From NCBI RefSeq assembly GCF_002968295.1, contig NZ_CP134399.1:5146001-5210000 (forward strand): 64,000 bases of DNA, read 5' to 3'. The notes under the pieces were generated by a model. That model saw only the letters and a program-made list of their open reading frames with translations. It was not told where the DNA came from and made no database searches. Source of the DNA: Mycobacterium sp. ITM-2016-00317 (GTDB lineage: Bacteria > Actinomycetota > Actinomycetes > Mycobacteriales > Mycobacteriaceae). Shown here piece after piece: positions 1 through 8,985 of this stretch (positions are counted from its first letter, which is position 1; every line of letters begins with the position of its first letter). The position numbers and the translations under genes are program-made.

Positions 1-727
1 GTAGCGACTCCATGTGTGCGGCAAGCCAGGCCGCGCGCTGAGTGGGCCCACCGGCGTGCACCACGGACAGCCTCAGCGACTCGCGGTCCAGCCCGCCGCG
101 CAACACCAGGGTGTCGGTTCCGCCGACACCCAACTGCGCGGCCACGTCTGCGACCACCCGGTCGTTGGCGGTCGCGGTGGTCGCGAGCACCGGGACGTCG
201 GCGCCCAGTTCGGCGATGAGCGTGCGGATACGCCGATAGTCGGGACGGAAGTCATGGCCCCAGTCCGAAACGCAGTGTGCTTCGTCGACCACCACCAGAC
301 CGGCGTCGGCGGCCAGCGCGGGCAGGACCGCGTCGCGGAAGTCGGGGTTGTTCAAGCGTTCCGGGCTGACCAGCAGCACGTCGAGTTCACCGGCGTTGAC
401 CTGTTGGTGGACGGCGTCCCATTCGGTGACGTTGCCGGAGTTGATGGTCGCCGCGCGCACGCCGGCCCGGCCGGCCGCGGCGACCTGGTTGCGCATCAGC
501 GCCAACAGCGGGGACACGATCACGGTCGGCCCCCGGCAGGCCGCGCGCAGGAGTTTCGCGGCGATGAAGTACACCGCGGACTTCCCCCAGCCGGTGCGTT
601 GAACGACCAGCGCCCGACGGCGTTGCACCACCAGTGCCTCGATGGCCGTCCACTGGTCGTCGCGCAACCGGGCCTCGGGCCCGGCGAGTTGTTCAAGAAG
701 CGCCTGGGCCTCGGTTCGCGTCGCCAT
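1..727 (-). CDS. RecQ-family ATP-dependent DNA helicase, N-terminal part (runs off the left edge)
   Basis: The visible 242 codons encode the N-terminal helicase domain of a RecQ-like superfamily 2 DNA helicase, which unwinds DNA with ATP in recombination and repair. Seen: a Walker A loop RTGWGKS near residue 45, the segment SPLLALMRNQ (motif Ia), and VVVDEAHCVSDWGHDFRPDY, which joins the DEAH box to the aromatic-rich loop typical of RecQ. ATTATAND (motif III) follows. The gene starts at an ATG at 725-727 and continues past base 1, so the C-terminal half and any zinc-binding or HRDC region cannot be judged. The next gene is in the same direction but separated by a strong hairpin. Confidence 0.9.
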   Translation of the reverse strand, partial: MATRTEAQALLEQLAGPEARLRDDQWTAIEALVVQRRRALVVQRTGWGKSAVYFIAAKLLRAACRGPTVIVSPLLALMRNQVAAAGRAGVRAATINSGNVTEWDAVHQQVNAGELDVLLVSPERLNNPDFRDAVLPALAADAGLVVVDEAHCVSDWGHDFRPDYRRIRTLIAELGADVPVLATTATANDRVVADVAAQLGVGGTDTLVLRGGLDRESLRLSVVHAGGPTQRAAWLAAHMESL

Positions 728-766
728 CACCCCATCCTGCCCGGCGGCCCCGACAGCACCGAACGG

Positions 767-807
767 CACTTGCCGTGCCTGCGCTCAGCGCGCGGGCACG
801 GCAAGTG
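767..807 (-). terminator. Strong hairpin behind the hemophore-like gene
   Basis: A perfect 13-bp inverted repeat (CACTTGCCGTGCC at 767-779 and its complement at 795-807, 15-nt loop) lies 22 nt past the stop codon at 830-832, in the direction of transcription. There is no clear U-tract, which is usual for mycobacterial terminators. It separates this gene from recQ. Confidence 0.65.
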
Positions 808-829
808 ATGGTTCGTGAAGAGCGAAGGG

Positions 830-1360
830 TCAGCTGGCCGGTGCAGCCGGAACCTCGACGGCCCCCGGAGCCTGCGGATCGGCCGGCATCGGCGGGACCA
901 TCGACGGCTCCACGACCTGCGGGACCTCGGCGCCGACGTTCTCGCTGCTCCACACCGCACGCGCCACCGGAGTGGGCGCCACCTCGATGCCGCACTGCGT
1001 CTGCAGGGCGCTCACCGGCTGGTGGATATTCTTGAGCTGCTCCTCGACCTGCGGATTCTGGGCGAAGAACGCCTGGTAGGCAGTCTGCGCCTCAGCTGCG
1101 GGCTGAGCCGAGATGGTGGAGAGCGCCTCGTTGGTCTGCGGGTTCGCGGTCAGAAAGGCACCCTCGGACGCGGTGGCGGTGCTGACGGTTCCCGCCACGC
1201 TGCTGGCCGAGCAGTCCGCCGGTGCCGGACCCGGTGCAGGTGCCGGACCGGGCTGAGCATTGGCCACCGGGGCGATGATCGCCGCCGACCCGAAGACCAG
1301 CAGGCCACCGGCAAACATGCCGAACATGCCGCGGCGCACGGTCGTTGCGGACGCGTTCAT
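830..1360 (-). CDS. Secreted hemophore-like (haem-binding family) protein
   Basis: A 176-residue exported protein. It starts MNASATT with an arginine pair (RRGMFG) and a hydrophobic segment ending in VANA-QPG, a plausible signal peptidase site near residue 35. The mature part has two conserved cysteines (DCSASS and QTQCGIE) flanking a helical region containing AYQAFFAQNPQVEEQLKNI, and a proline/alanine-rich tail. This layout matches the small mycobacterial Rv0203/Rv1174c-type hemophore-related family, helical proteins thought to bind haem. The family assignment is by pattern only. The start at 1360 is chosen because AGGAG lies 8-12 nt upstream; the frame is open for nine more codons. It stands alone, with its own hairpin terminator. 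Confidence 0.7.
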   Translation of the reverse strand: MNASATTVRRGMFGMFAGGLLVFGSAAIIAPVANAQPGPAPAPGPAPADCSASSVAGTVSTATASEGAFLTANPQTNEALSTISAQPAAEAQTAYQAFFAQNPQVEEQLKNIHQPVSALQTQCGIEVAPTPVARAVWSSENVGAEVPQVVEPSMVPPMPADPQAPGAVEVPAAPAS

Positions 1361-1390
1361 AAAAATCACTCCTAGGCGAATAGGCAACGT

Positions 1391-1406
1391 TGCGACGTTG
1401 GTCGCA
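1391..1406. promoter_or_regulatory. Short inverted repeat upstream of the hemophore-like gene
   Basis: TGCGAC-GTTG-GTCGCA forms a 6-bp dyad 30 nt upstream of the start codon at 1360. It could be an operator or part of a 5' leader. No known regulator motif is recognised; this is only a visible dyad. Confidence 0.3.
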
Positions 1407-1537
1407 CCCCCAATGCCTAGCCCCTGACCCGCGAGGTCAAACCCCGCGCCGGCGAACGCATGCGACAGCGAACCGAGTAGCCGCAGGTCAGGACGACTTC
1501 CGCGAGCAGGAGATCCTTCCGAACCGCGGCTACTTGG

Positions 1538-2596
1538 TCAGCGCGTAGCCGCCTGCCCGGACTCCTGCTCCCGCTTGATCTCCAATGCGATGTCGATCAG
1601 CTGGTCTTCCTGGCCACCGATGAGCTTGCGCTGTCCGGCCCGGTGCAACAGCTGGTGGGCGGGCACCCCGTAGCGCTCGGACTGACGGATGGCGTGCTTG
1701 AGGAAACTCGAGTACACCCCCGAGTAGCCCATGATCAGCGCGTTGCGGTCCAGCAGGCACTCGGCGGGCATCGCCGGGGCGACGACCTCTTCGGCGGCGT
1801 CGGCGATGTCGAAGAAGTCGATGCCGGTCTTCACACCGATCTTGTCGAACACGCCGATCAGCGCCTCGACCGGTGCGTTACCGGCGCCCGCGCCGAACCG
1901 TCGGCACGACCCGTCGATCTGCTTGGCGCCGGCGCGGACCGCCTCGATCGAGTTCGCGACACCAAGCCCGAGATTCTCGTGACCGTGGAAACCCACCTGC
2001 GCGTCGTCGCCGAGTTCGGCGACCAGCGCGGCGACCCGGTCGCGCACCCCTTCGAGCACCAGCGCGCCCGCGGAGTCGACGACGTAGACGCACTGGCAAC
2101 CGGCGTCGGCCATGATGCGGGCCTGTGCGGCCAGCTTCTCCGGAGAGATGGTGTGGCTCATCATCAGGAAGCCCACGGTCTCCAGGCCGAGTTCGCGCGC
2201 GAGCCCGAAGTGCTGGATGGACACGTCGGCCTCGGTGCAGTGGGTGGCGATCCGGCAGATCGACCCGCCGTTGTTCTGGGCCTCCCTGATGTCCTCCTTG
2301 GTGCCCACCCCGGGCAGCATCAGGAAGGCGATCTTGGACTCCTTGGCCGTCTCGGCGGCCAGCTTGATCAGCTCCTGCTCCGGGGTCTTGGAGAACCCGT
2401 AGTTGAAGCTGGATCCGCCGAGTCCGTCACCGTGGGTGACCTCGATGACCGGCACACCCGCGGCGTCCAGTGCCGCGACGATCGCGCCGACCTCGTCCTT
2501 GGTGAACTGGTGGCGCTTGTGGTGCGAACCGTCGCGCAGCGAGGTGTCCGTCATCCGGACGTCCCACATCGGGTTGAAGTAGATGCCCTCGGTCAT
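1538..2596 (-). CDS. hsaF: 4-hydroxy-2-oxohexanoate aldolase HsaF
   Basis: A 352-residue class II (divalent-metal) pyruvate aldolase of the DRE-TIM barrel family. In steroid catabolism it cleaves 4-hydroxy-2-oxohexanoate, from rings A/B, into pyruvate and propanal. Seen: the catalytic start [12 protein letters not shown] (residues 18-28; Arg21, Asp22, His26), [11 protein letters not shown] (metal-binding histidines, near 200), and a C-terminal region for the dimer with the dehydrogenase. The length is normal for the family. The start codon overlaps the stop of hsaG by 4 nt (ATGA), consistent with co-translation and with the known HsaF-HsaG complex that channels propanal. The order hsaE-hsaG-hsaF matches Rv3536c-Rv3534c of M. 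tuberculosis. Confidence 0.95.
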   Translation of the reverse strand: MTEGIYFNPMWDVRMTDTSLRDGSHHKRHQFTKDEVGAIVAALDAAGVPVIEVTHGDGLGGSSFNYGFSKTPEQELIKLAAETAKESKIAFLMLPGVGTKEDIREAQNNGGSICRIATHCTEADVSIQHFGLARELGLETVGFLMMSHTISPEKLAAQARIMADAGCQCVYVVDSAGALVLEGVRDRVAALVAELGDDAQVGFHGHENLGLGVANSIEAVRAGAKQIDGSCRRFGAGAGNAPVEALIGVFDKIGVKTGIDFFDIADAAEEVVAPAMPAECLLDRNALIMGYSGVYSSFLKHAIRQSERYGVPAHQLLHRAGQRKLIGGQEDQLIDIALEIKREQESGQAATR

Positions 2597-3513
2597 CGCG
2601 CCCCTCCTGCGGTTGCGGTCTGGCGATCCCTGGCGATCTCCTCGCCCACCTTGGTGGCCGCGGCGGTCATGATGTCCAGGTTTCCAGCGTAGGGCGGCAG
2701 GTAGTCGCCCGCACCCTCGACTTCGATGAAGGTCGTGACGAGATGGTTGCCGCCGTTGTAGACCGTCGGCTCGTCGAACTGCGGTTCGTTGAGCAGTCGG
2801 TAGCCGGGCACGTAGGTCTGCACCTCGGCGACGACGTCCTTGATCGACTGCGTGATCGCGGCGTGGTCGGCATCCTCGGGGATCGCGCAGAAGATGGTGT
2901 CGCGCATGATCATCGGCGGGTCGGCCGGGTTCAGGATGATGATCGCCTTGCCGCGCTGCGCACCACCGATGTTCTGCACCCCGGCGCTGGTGGTCTTGGT
3001 GAACTCGTCGATGTTGGCGCGGGTTCCGGGCCCGGCCGACGCCGAGGACACCGACGCCACGATCTCGGCGTACGGCACACCGACCACGCGGCTCACCGCG
3101 TACACGATCGGGATCGTCGCCTGACCGCCGCAGGTCACCATGTTCACGTTCGGCGCGTCCAGGTGATCGCGCAGATTCGCCGGCGGGATGACCCCGGGCC
3201 CCACCGCGGCGGGGGTCAGGTCGATCGCCCGGATACCGGCCTCGGCATAGCGCGGCGCGGCGTCACGGTGCACGTAGGCGCTGGTCGCCTCGAACACCAT
3301 GTCAGGTTTCTCGTCGCGCGCGAGCAACCAGTCCACACCCTCGTGCGAGGTCTCCAGACCGAGCTTGCGCGCCCGGGCCAGACCCTCGCTCTCCGGGTCG
3401 ATGCCGATCATCCAGCGCGGCTCCAGCCACTCTGATCGCAACAGCTTGTAGAGCAGGTCGGTGCTGATGTTGCCCGAACCCACGATCGCTACAGACGCTT
3501 TGTCTGCCATCAT
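2593..3513 (-). CDS. hsaG: Acylating propanal/acetaldehyde dehydrogenase HsaG
   Basis: A 306-residue NAD- and CoA-dependent aldehyde dehydrogenase that converts propanal from HsaF to propionyl-CoA. Seen: the Rossmann start [11 protein letters not shown] (residues 8-18), the active-site cysteine in [10 protein letters not shown] (Cys128), and the family segments TRANIDEFT and [15 protein letters not shown]. Two ATGs in a row (3513 and 3510) are possible starts behind an AGGAG; the first is given. It overlaps hsaF by 4 nt and follows hsaE by 7 nt, in one operon. Confidence 0.95.
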   Translation of the reverse strand: MMADKASVAIVGSGNISTDLLYKLLRSEWLEPRWMIGIDPESEGLARARKLGLETSHEGVDWLLARDEKPDMVFEATSAYVHRDAAPRYAEAGIRAIDLTPAAVGPGVIPPANLRDHLDAPNVNMVTCGGQATIPIVYAVSRVVGVPYAEIVASVSSASAGPGTRANIDEFTKTTSAGVQNIGGAQRGKAIIILNPADPPMIMRDTIFCAIPEDADHAAITQSIKDVVAEVQTYVPGYRLLNEPQFDEPTVYNGGNHLVTTFIEVEGAGDYLPPYAGNLDIMTAAATKVGEEIARDRQTATAGGAR

Positions 3514-3520
3514 CCGACTC

Positions 3521-4306
3521 CTACTCGAAATCCAGTCGTACTGAACCTAACCCGCTGAAGTCGGCAACAAAATGACTTCCCGGCGGTGCATCTATCGCAC
3601 GTGTGCACGACCCGGGCAGCACGATGTCGCCGGCCTTGAGCCGGACACCGAAACTTTCGACCTTCCGGGCCAGCCACGCGACTGCAGTGACCGGATTGCC
3701 CAACACCGCGTCGCTGCGCCCCTCCGCGACGACGTCACCGTTGTTGGTCAGCACCGCGTCGATGGCTTTGATATCCACGTCCTTGGGCGAGACCCGCGCC
3801 TCACCGAGCACCCAGCCCGCCGAACTCGCGTTGTCGGCGATCGTGTCGCACAGTTTGATCTGCCAGTTGGTGATCCGGGTGTCGATGAGCTCGATCGCGG
3901 GCGCGAACGCCGCCGTCGCGGCCAGCACGTCGTCCTCGGTGCACCCGGCGCCCGGCAGGTCGTCGGACAGGATGAAACCCACCTCGACCTCGACGCGCGG
4001 ATACAGATAGTTCGCCGACTTCACCGGGACGTCCTCGAAGACCTGCATCTCGTCGAGCAGATGCCCGTAGTCGGGCTCGTCGACGTTCATCATCTTCTGC
4101 ATGGCCTCGGACGACAGCCCCACCTTGTGCCCGATCACCCGGGCGCCTCCCGCGATCTGCCGGCGGATGTTGATCAGCTGGATCTCGTAGGCGTCCACCA
4201 CGTCGATGTCGGGATGACCATCGGTGAGCGGGGAGATCGGCACTCGGCTGCGCTCCGCGCCGGCCAGGTCTGCGGCGAGCTTTTCGCGCACCTCATCGGA
4301 CAACAT
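3521..4306 (-). CDS. hsaE: 2-hydroxypenta-2,4-dienoate-type hydratase HsaE
   Basis: A 261-residue member of the MhpD/fumarylacetoacetate-hydrolase-like hydratase family. It hydrates 2-hydroxyhexa-2,4-dienoate, the small product of steroid ring A/B cleavage, to 4-hydroxy-2-oxohexanoate, the HsaF substrate. Seen: [24 protein letters not shown] (near 80-105), the metal-ligand region [12 protein letters not shown] (Glu-x-Glu), and the C-terminal [24 protein letters not shown]. It is the first gene of the leftward hsaE-G-F operon and is divergent from kstD. The KstR operator in the 71-bp gap may control both directions, though it sits closer to kstD. Confidence 0.93.
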   Translation of the reverse strand: MLSDEVREKLAADLAGAERSRVPISPLTDGHPDIDVVDAYEIQLINIRRQIAGGARVIGHKVGLSSEAMQKMMNVDEPDYGHLLDEMQVFEDVPVKSANYLYPRVEVEVGFILSDDLPGAGCTEDDVLAATAAFAPAIELIDTRITNWQIKLCDTIADNASSAGWVLGEARVSPKDVDIKAIDAVLTNNGDVVAEGRSDAVLGNPVTAVAWLARKVESFGVRLKAGDIVLPGSCTRAIDAPPGSHFVADFSGLGSVRLDFE

Positions 4307-4362
4307 TGGTGAAGTCCCCTCGTTTCGTCGACCGGCACAGTTGTTAGTCGGCCGGGCAATTC

Positions 4363-4376
4363 TATAACGTGTTCTA
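4363..4376. promoter_or_regulatory. KstR operator overlapping the kstD promoter
   Basis: The 14 bases fit the palindromic consensus TnnAACnnGTTnnA bound by KstR, the TetR-type cholesterol-catabolism repressor. The box overlaps a TAnnnT-type -10 hexamer (TAACGT, 4365-4370) lying 7 nt before the kstD ATG, so repressor binding would block the promoter directly and the transcript would be leaderless. Confidence 0.85.
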
Positions 4377-4377
4377 C

Positions 4378-6063
4378 ATGACGGAGCAGGAGTACGACGT
4401 CGTCGTGGTCGGGAGCGGCGCCGCGGGCATGGTCGCCGCCCTCACCGCCGCCCACCAGGGCCTCTCGACGATAGTCGTTGAGAAGGCCCCGCACTATGGA
4501 GGTTCCACTGCGCGGTCAGGTGGTGGCGTGTGGATCCCGAACAACGAGATCCTCAAGCGCGACGGCGTCAAGGACACCGCGGACGCGGCGCGCACCTACC
4601 TGCACGCGATCATCGGCGACGTGGTGCCCGGGGAGAAGATCGACACCTATCTGGATCGCGGTCCCGAGATGCTGTCGTTCGTGCTCAAGCACTCGCCGCT
4701 GAAGCTGTGCTGGGTGCCCAACTACTCCGATTACTATCCCGAGACCCCGGGAGGCAAGGCCACCGGGCGTTCGGTGGAGCCGAAGCCGTTCAACGCCAAG
4801 AAGCTCGGCGAGGATCTGCCCGGCCTGGAACCGCCGTACGGCAAGGTGCCGATGAACATGGTGGTGATGCAACAGGATTACGTCCGGCTCAACCAGCTCA
4901 AGCGCCATCCCCGCGGCCTGTTGCGCAGCCTCAAGGTCGGTGTCCGGTCCGTGTGGGCCAACACCACCGGCAAGAACCTGGTCGGCATGGGCCGCGCGCT
5001 GATCGCGCCGCTGCGGATCGGCCTGCGTGAGGCCGGGGTCCCGGTGCGGCTGAACACCGCGATGACCGATCTGCACGTCGAGGACGGAGTGGTCCGCGGC
5101 ATCTACGTCCGCGATACCGGCGCACCGGAAAGCGCCGAGCCGCAACTGATCCGGGCACGACGCGGAGTCATCCTGGGCAGCGGCGGATTCGAACACAACG
5201 AGCAGATGCGGGTGAAGTACCAGCGCGCGCCGATCACCACGGAGTGGACCGTCGGCGCCAGCGCCAACACCGGCGACGGGATCCTCGCCGCAGAGAAGCT
5301 GGGCGCGGCGCTCGACGTCATGGAGGATGCCTGGTGGGGGCCCACCGTGCCGCTCGTGGACTCGCCGTGGTTCGCGCTGTCCGAGCGCAACTCCCCCGGC
5401 TCGATCATCGTGAACATGGCGGGCAAGCGGTTCATGAACGAGTCGATGCCCTATGTCGAGGCGTGCCATCACATGTACGGCGGCCAATACGGTCAGGGCC
5501 CCGGTCCCGGTGAGAACATCCCGGCCTGGCTGGTGTTCGACCAGCGCTACCGCGACCGCTACATCTTTGCGGGACTGCAACCAGGACAACGGATTCCGAA
5601 GAAGTGGCTGGAATCGGGCGTGATCGTCAAGGCTGACACCCTCGAAGAGCTGGCCGCCAAGACGGGCCTGCCTGCCGACGCGTTCAAGGCCACCGTGGAG
5701 CGCTTCAACGGCTTCGCCCGGGCCGGCGTGGACCAGGACTTCAAGCGCGGCGAGAGCGCCTACGACCGCTACTACGGCGATCCGACCAACAAGCCGAACC
5801 CGAACCTGGGCGAAATCGGCCAGGGCCCGTTCTACGCGGCCAAGCTGGTGCCCGGCGACCTGGGCACCAAGGGCGGCATCGTCACCGACGTGCGCGGCCG
5901 CGCGCTGCGCGACGACGGCTCGGTCATCGACGGCCTCTACGCCGCGGGCAATGTCAGCGCACCGGTGATGGGCCACACCTACCCCGGCCCCGGCGGCACC
6001 ATCGGACCCGCGATGACGTTCGGCTATCTGGCGGCGCTGGACATCGCCGCAGGGAAGGAATAA
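4378..6063 (+). CDS. kstD: 3-ketosteroid delta-1-dehydrogenase KstD
   Basis: A 561-residue flavoprotein that introduces the C1-C2 double bond into 3-ketosteroids, which with 9-alpha-hydroxylation opens ring B. Seen: an FAD-binding beta-alpha-beta start VVVVGSGAAGM (residues 8-18), GGSTARSGGGVWIPNNE, a second flavin motif RRGVILGSGGFEHNEQM, and the C-terminal active-site segment GHTYPGPGGTIGPAMTFGYL with the tyrosine and glycine of the catalytic site. An upstream in-frame GTG at 4369 would fall inside the KstR operator, so the ATG at 4378 is preferred. hsd4B follows by 2 nt. It corresponds to Rv3537. Confidence 0.95.
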   Translation: MTEQEYDVVVVGSGAAGMVAALTAAHQGLSTIVVEKAPHYGGSTARSGGGVWIPNNEILKRDGVKDTADAARTYLHAIIGDVVPGEKIDTYLDRGPEMLSFVLKHSPLKLCWVPNYSDYYPETPGGKATGRSVEPKPFNAKKLGEDLPGLEPPYGKVPMNMVVMQQDYVRLNQLKRHPRGLLRSLKVGVRSVWANTTGKNLVGMGRALIAPLRIGLREAGVPVRLNTAMTDLHVEDGVVRGIYVRDTGAPESAEPQLIRARRGVILGSGGFEHNEQMRVKYQRAPITTEWTVGASANTGDGILAAEKLGAALDVMEDAWWGPTVPLVDSPWFALSERNSPGSIIVNMAGKRFMNESMPYVEACHHMYGGQYGQGPGPGENIPAWLVFDQRYRDRYIFAGLQPGQRIPKKWLESGVIVKADTLEELAAKTGLPADAFKATVERFNGFARAGVDQDFKRGESAYDRYYGDPTNKPNPNLGEIGQGPFYAAKLVPGDLGTKGGIVTDVRGRALRDDGSVIDGLYAAGNVSAPVMGHTYPGPGGTIGPAMTFGYLAALDIAAGKE

Positions 6064-6065
6064 GC

Positions 6066-6926
6066 GTGCCCATCAATCTCGACGAAGCCATCGGCGCCGA
6101 GCTCGATCCGGTCGAATTCTCCTGGACCAGTAGCGATGTGCAGCTCTACCACCTGGGCCTGGGTGCGGGCGGCGACCCGATGGACAAGACCGAGCTGCGT
6201 TACCTCGTCGACGACACCCCGCAGGTGCTGCCCACCTTCGGCAACGTCGCGCAGAGCTTCCACATGACCGAACCGCCCGCGGTGAAGTTCCCCGGCATCG
6301 ACATCGAGCTGAGCAAGGTGCTGCACGCCAGCGAGGCCGTCACCGTGCCCGGGCCCATCCCGCCGTCGGGCACCGGCATCGCCGTGACCCGGTTCACCGA
6401 GATCTGGGACAAGGGCAAGGCCGCGGTCATCTGGTCGGAGACGACAGTCAAGGATCCGAGCGGCACGCTGCTGTGGACCCAGAAGCGCTCGATCTTCGCC
6501 CGCGGTGAAGGCGGGTTCGGCGGCGACCGCGGTCCGTCGGGGTCTTCGGCCGCGCCCGACCGTGCGCCCGACCTCGAACTCACGGTCCCGACGTCACCCC
6601 AACAGGCCCTGCTCTACCGGATGTGCGGCGACCGCAACCCGCTGCACTCCGACCCCGACTTCGCTGCGGCAGCAGGATTTCCGCGTCCGATCCTGCACGG
6701 CCTGTGCACCTACGGGATGACCTGCAAGGCCCTGGTGGACAACCTGCTCGACGGCGACGTCGCCGGGCTGAAGTCCTACGGCGCGCGGATGGCGGGCGTG
6801 GTGTTCCCCGGAGAGACCCTGCGGGTCAACGTCTGGAAGGAAGACGGCGCGTACATCGCGACCGTCACCGCACCCGAACGCGACAACGCGGTAGCGCTGG
6901 CCGGGGTGGAGTTCACCCCGGCCTGA
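6066..6926 (+). CDS. hsd4B: Double hot-dog enoyl-CoA hydratase Hsd4B (MaoC family)
   Basis: A 286-residue R-specific 2-enoyl-CoA hydratase homologous to the hydratase part of human 17-beta-HSD type 4. In cholesterol degradation this type is assigned to side-chain beta-oxidation. The N-terminal half is a degenerate hot-dog fold. The C-terminal half carries the hydratase-2 motif YRMCGDRNPLHSDP (near 185-198) followed by GFPRPILHGLCTYG, with the catalytic Asp and His. The start is a GTG 2 nt after the kstD stop, so the two form one operon. It corresponds to Rv3538; in M. tuberculosis a PPE gene follows, whereas here about 37 kb of unrelated genes follow. Confidence 0.92.
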   Translation: MPINLDEAIGAELDPVEFSWTSSDVQLYHLGLGAGGDPMDKTELRYLVDDTPQVLPTFGNVAQSFHMTEPPAVKFPGIDIELSKVLHASEAVTVPGPIPPSGTGIAVTRFTEIWDKGKAAVIWSETTVKDPSGTLLWTQKRSIFARGEGGFGGDRGPSGSSAAPDRAPDLELTVPTSPQQALLYRMCGDRNPLHSDPDFAAAAGFPRPILHGLCTYGMTCKALVDNLLDGDVAGLKSYGARMAGVVFPGETLRVNVWKEDGAYIATVTAPERDNAVALAGVEFTPA

Positions 6927-6933
6927 GCTCCGG

Positions 6934-6978
6934 GCCTATTACTCGCAAAGCTCGGCGCCTATTACTCGCAGAGCTCGG
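6934..6978. repeat. Tandem duplication of the 3' end of the next gene
   Basis: Two 22-nt copies (6934-6955 and 6957-6978, one mismatch) lie head to tail. The second copy contains the last codons and stop of the membrane protein gene ending at 6962. The first is a silent repeat of the same codons beyond the stop. A recent slippage duplication is the simplest explanation. Confidence 0.8.
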
Positions 6979-7465
6979 TGATCTTCGTGGAGGCCGTCTG
7001 CGCGTCGTTCATCCGGCTCACCTGACCGGGGTCGTCCCCCGGCGCGCCTGCGAGCTGGCTCATCCCGATGTACTCCAGGCTGTTGGCGAAGGTGCGTACC
7101 GCGTCCGCGAGATCGGACGGCACGTCACCGTCCAGCCGCGACAGCAGGAACTGACCCCCACCGAGGGTGGCCAGTCGCGCGTTGGCGGCCACTGCCTGCA
7201 CCGCGACCGGGTCGTCCCCGAGGTTGGCGTTGGTCTGCAGCGACACCGCACCGCGCACCAGGTCGAACGCACCGCACACCCGTGTCTTCGGGTCGGTGGA
7301 CTGATCTGCGGTCGCCGACGAGGTCTGGCTTGACGGCGCACTCAGCAGTGCCCAGACCGCAATCACCAGCGCCGCGACTGCGACCACCAGGGCCGCGATG
7401 ACGAGCTGATTCGTACGACTGGACGTGTTTCCGGACTCGGGCATTGGGCGATCATAGCGGCTCAT
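6962..7465 (-). CDS. Single-pass membrane protein of unknown function
   Basis: A 167-residue protein. After about 15 polar residues (MSRYDRPMPESGNTSS) it has one strongly hydrophobic segment, LVIAALVVAVAALVIAVWALL (about residues 19-40). A mostly alpha-helical extracytoplasmic part follows with two cysteines (RVCGAF and the C-terminal ELCE) that could pair. Similar small anchored proteins are common in mycobacteria, but I do not recognise a named family. The start at 7465 has GAGGAG about 10 nt upstream; the 30 extra upstream codons are less likely coding. Its 3' end is duplicated in tandem just beyond the stop. Confidence 0.7.
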   Translation of the reverse strand: MSRYDRPMPESGNTSSRTNQLVIAALVVAVAALVIAVWALLSAPSSQTSSATADQSTDPKTRVCGAFDLVRGAVSLQTNANLGDDPVAVQAVAANARLATLGGGQFLLSRLDGDVPSDLADAVRTFANSLEYIGMSQLAGAPGDDPGQVSRMNDAQTASTKITELCE

Positions 7466-7517
7466 GAAAGGCACTCCTCGGCAATAGTTTTCAACACGCG
7501 GAGCGGACGACAGCAAC

Positions 7518-7550
7518 GCGGGCGCCGCCCCCGTGGGAGTCGGCGCCCGC
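7518..7550 (-). terminator. Hairpin behind PGRS gene 1
   Basis: GCGGGCGCCG (7518-7527) pairs perfectly with 7541-7550, with further CCC/GGG pairing inside. It lies 23 nt past the stop of the gene ending at 7573. The sequence resembles the hairpin behind the paralogue at 9477-9513. Confidence 0.65.
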
Positions 7551-7572
7551 ATCACAGCGCTATCGGGCTGGC

Positions 7573-8985
7573 TCAGTCGTCAGCGGCGTCTGCTCGCGCA
7601 GCCTCACTTCCGTCGGCGCCGTCGTTTCCGCCCGAAGTGCCGGACCCGCCGGTACCGCCGTTGGCGTCGGACGCATCGGTGGCCTGGGCGTCGCCGCCGT
7701 CACCTCCGTTGCCGCCCCTGCCGCCGAATGGCCCGTCGTCGCCGCCGTCGCCGCCGTCGCCGCCGATCGCCTCGTCGTCGCCGTTGGCGTTGCCGCCGGT
7801 ACCGCCGTCACCACCGTCGCCGCTCAGAGTGGCACGACCGCCGCTGCCGCCGACACCGCCGGTCGCCACACCGTTCTCCGACTCGGCGTAACCGCCCGCG
7901 CCACCGTTGCCTGCGTCCCCGGCCCGGGCGTCGCCACCGACGCCGCCTGCGCCACCCGTGGCGGTGCCGTCGTCGTTGTAGCCCTCACCTCCGGTCCCGC
8001 CGGCGCCCGCGGTGCCGGTACCGGCGTAGCCGCCGGCCCCTCCGACTCCACCGATCGCCTCCGAACCGGCTGCGTGACCGAAGGCACTGCCGCCCTGACC
8101 GCCCGCTCCGGCCTGCCCGCCGAAGTTGGAGCTGACCGCGCCTCCCACACCGCCACTGCCGCCAGTGGCCGTGCCGTTCGTGGAGTAGGCTTCGCCGCCC
8201 ACGCCTCCGGCGCCGCCGTTACCGGCGATCGCACCACCGGCACCACCGGCGCCCGCGGCACCGCCGGTCGCATCGTTGGTTTCGGCGCCGACGTCGCTGA
8301 AGTTCTTCGTGGTCCCACCGTTGCCGCCGTTGCCGCCGGACCCGAACATGAACCCGCCCTGGCCGCCGTCTCCGCCATTGAACGGACCCGAGGCGAGGAT
8401 GCCGCCGGCCGTGTACTCGACCTCGCCGCCGTTACCGCCGTTGCCTCCGTTGCCGAACCAGGTGCCGCCTCGGCCGCCGGCACCGCCGGCGCTTGCGGCG
8501 TAGGTCGTGCCCCCGACGACTACCGCGTAGCCATCGCCGCCGTTGCCGCCGTTGCCGAACCAGAAGCCCGCGTTGCCGCCATTGCCGCCGTGCAGGCCCT
8601 TACCTCCATTGCCCCAGAGCAGGCCTCCGTTACCTCCATTGCAGGCGGCCCCTTGGCAGCCTTCCTGGGCATCGAGGCCGTTTCCGATGAGCCAGCCGCC
8701 AGGACCGAACATCGGCCGCAGCGCGCTCGTTCCGATCTGCGCGGCGCCTTCGGGCGCGGCCTCGCGGCGGCCGCTTCCGGCATTGAGCGTCAGAAAAAGG
8801 GTGTCCTCGAGGACCAGTTCCTCTTCGGTGGACACCAACTTCACGTCGACCGCGGCGGCCGGTGCCGCGATATCGGCCGTGAGCGCCAGCGCCCCGGCAG
8901 CGGCCAGCGCTGCGCCGGCGACACCGGCCGTGATGAATGACCTGACCGGAAATGTGCGCGCGCGTGGCGTGGCGTGCTCGGCCAT
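7573..8985 (-). CDS. PGRS-type glycine-rich exported protein without a PE domain (paralogue 1)
   Basis: A 470-residue protein. The N-terminus (PVRSFITAGVAGAALAAAGALALTADIAAPAAA, about residues 13-45, given in pieces) reads as a signal or anchor segment. A 50-residue linker follows, then GGWLIGNGLDA and CQGAACNGGNGG with two cysteines. The remaining 350 residues are GGxGG repeats typical of the mycobacterial PGRS domain, with LWGNGG, FWFGNGG and TWFGNGG units. The ~110-residue PE domain with its Pro-Glu start is absent, so this is not a PE_PGRS protein in the strict sense. The last 20 residues are acidic. An AAGGGGG lies 5 nt before the ATG. Surface location is inferred. Confidence 0.85.
   Translation of the reverse strand: MAEHATPRARTFPVRSFITAGVAGAALAAAGALALTADIAAPAAAVDVKLVSTEEELVLEDTLFLTLNAGSGRREAAPEGAAQIGTSALRPMFGPGGWLIGNGLDAQEGCQGAACNGGNGGLLWGNGGKGLHGGNGGNAGFWFGNGGNGGDGYAVVVGGTTYAASAGGAGGRGGTWFGNGGNGGNGGEVEYTAGGILASGPFNGGDGGQGGFMFGSGGNGGNGGTTKNFSDVGAETNDATGGAAGAGGAGGAIAGNGGAGGVGGEAYSTNGTATGGSGGVGGAVSSNFGGQAGAGGQGGSAFGHAAGSEAIGGVGGAGGYAGTGTAGAGGTGGEGYNDDGTATGGAGGVGGDARAGDAGNGGAGGYAESENGVATGGVGGSGGRATLSGDGGDGGTGGNANGDDEAIGGDGGDGGDDGPFGGRGGNGGDGGDAQATDASDANGGTGGSGTSGGNDGADGSEAARADAADD

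Noticed and set aside
4516..5976. 486-codon open frame opposite kstD
   Set aside because: Entirely antisense to kstD, with no protein-like motifs.
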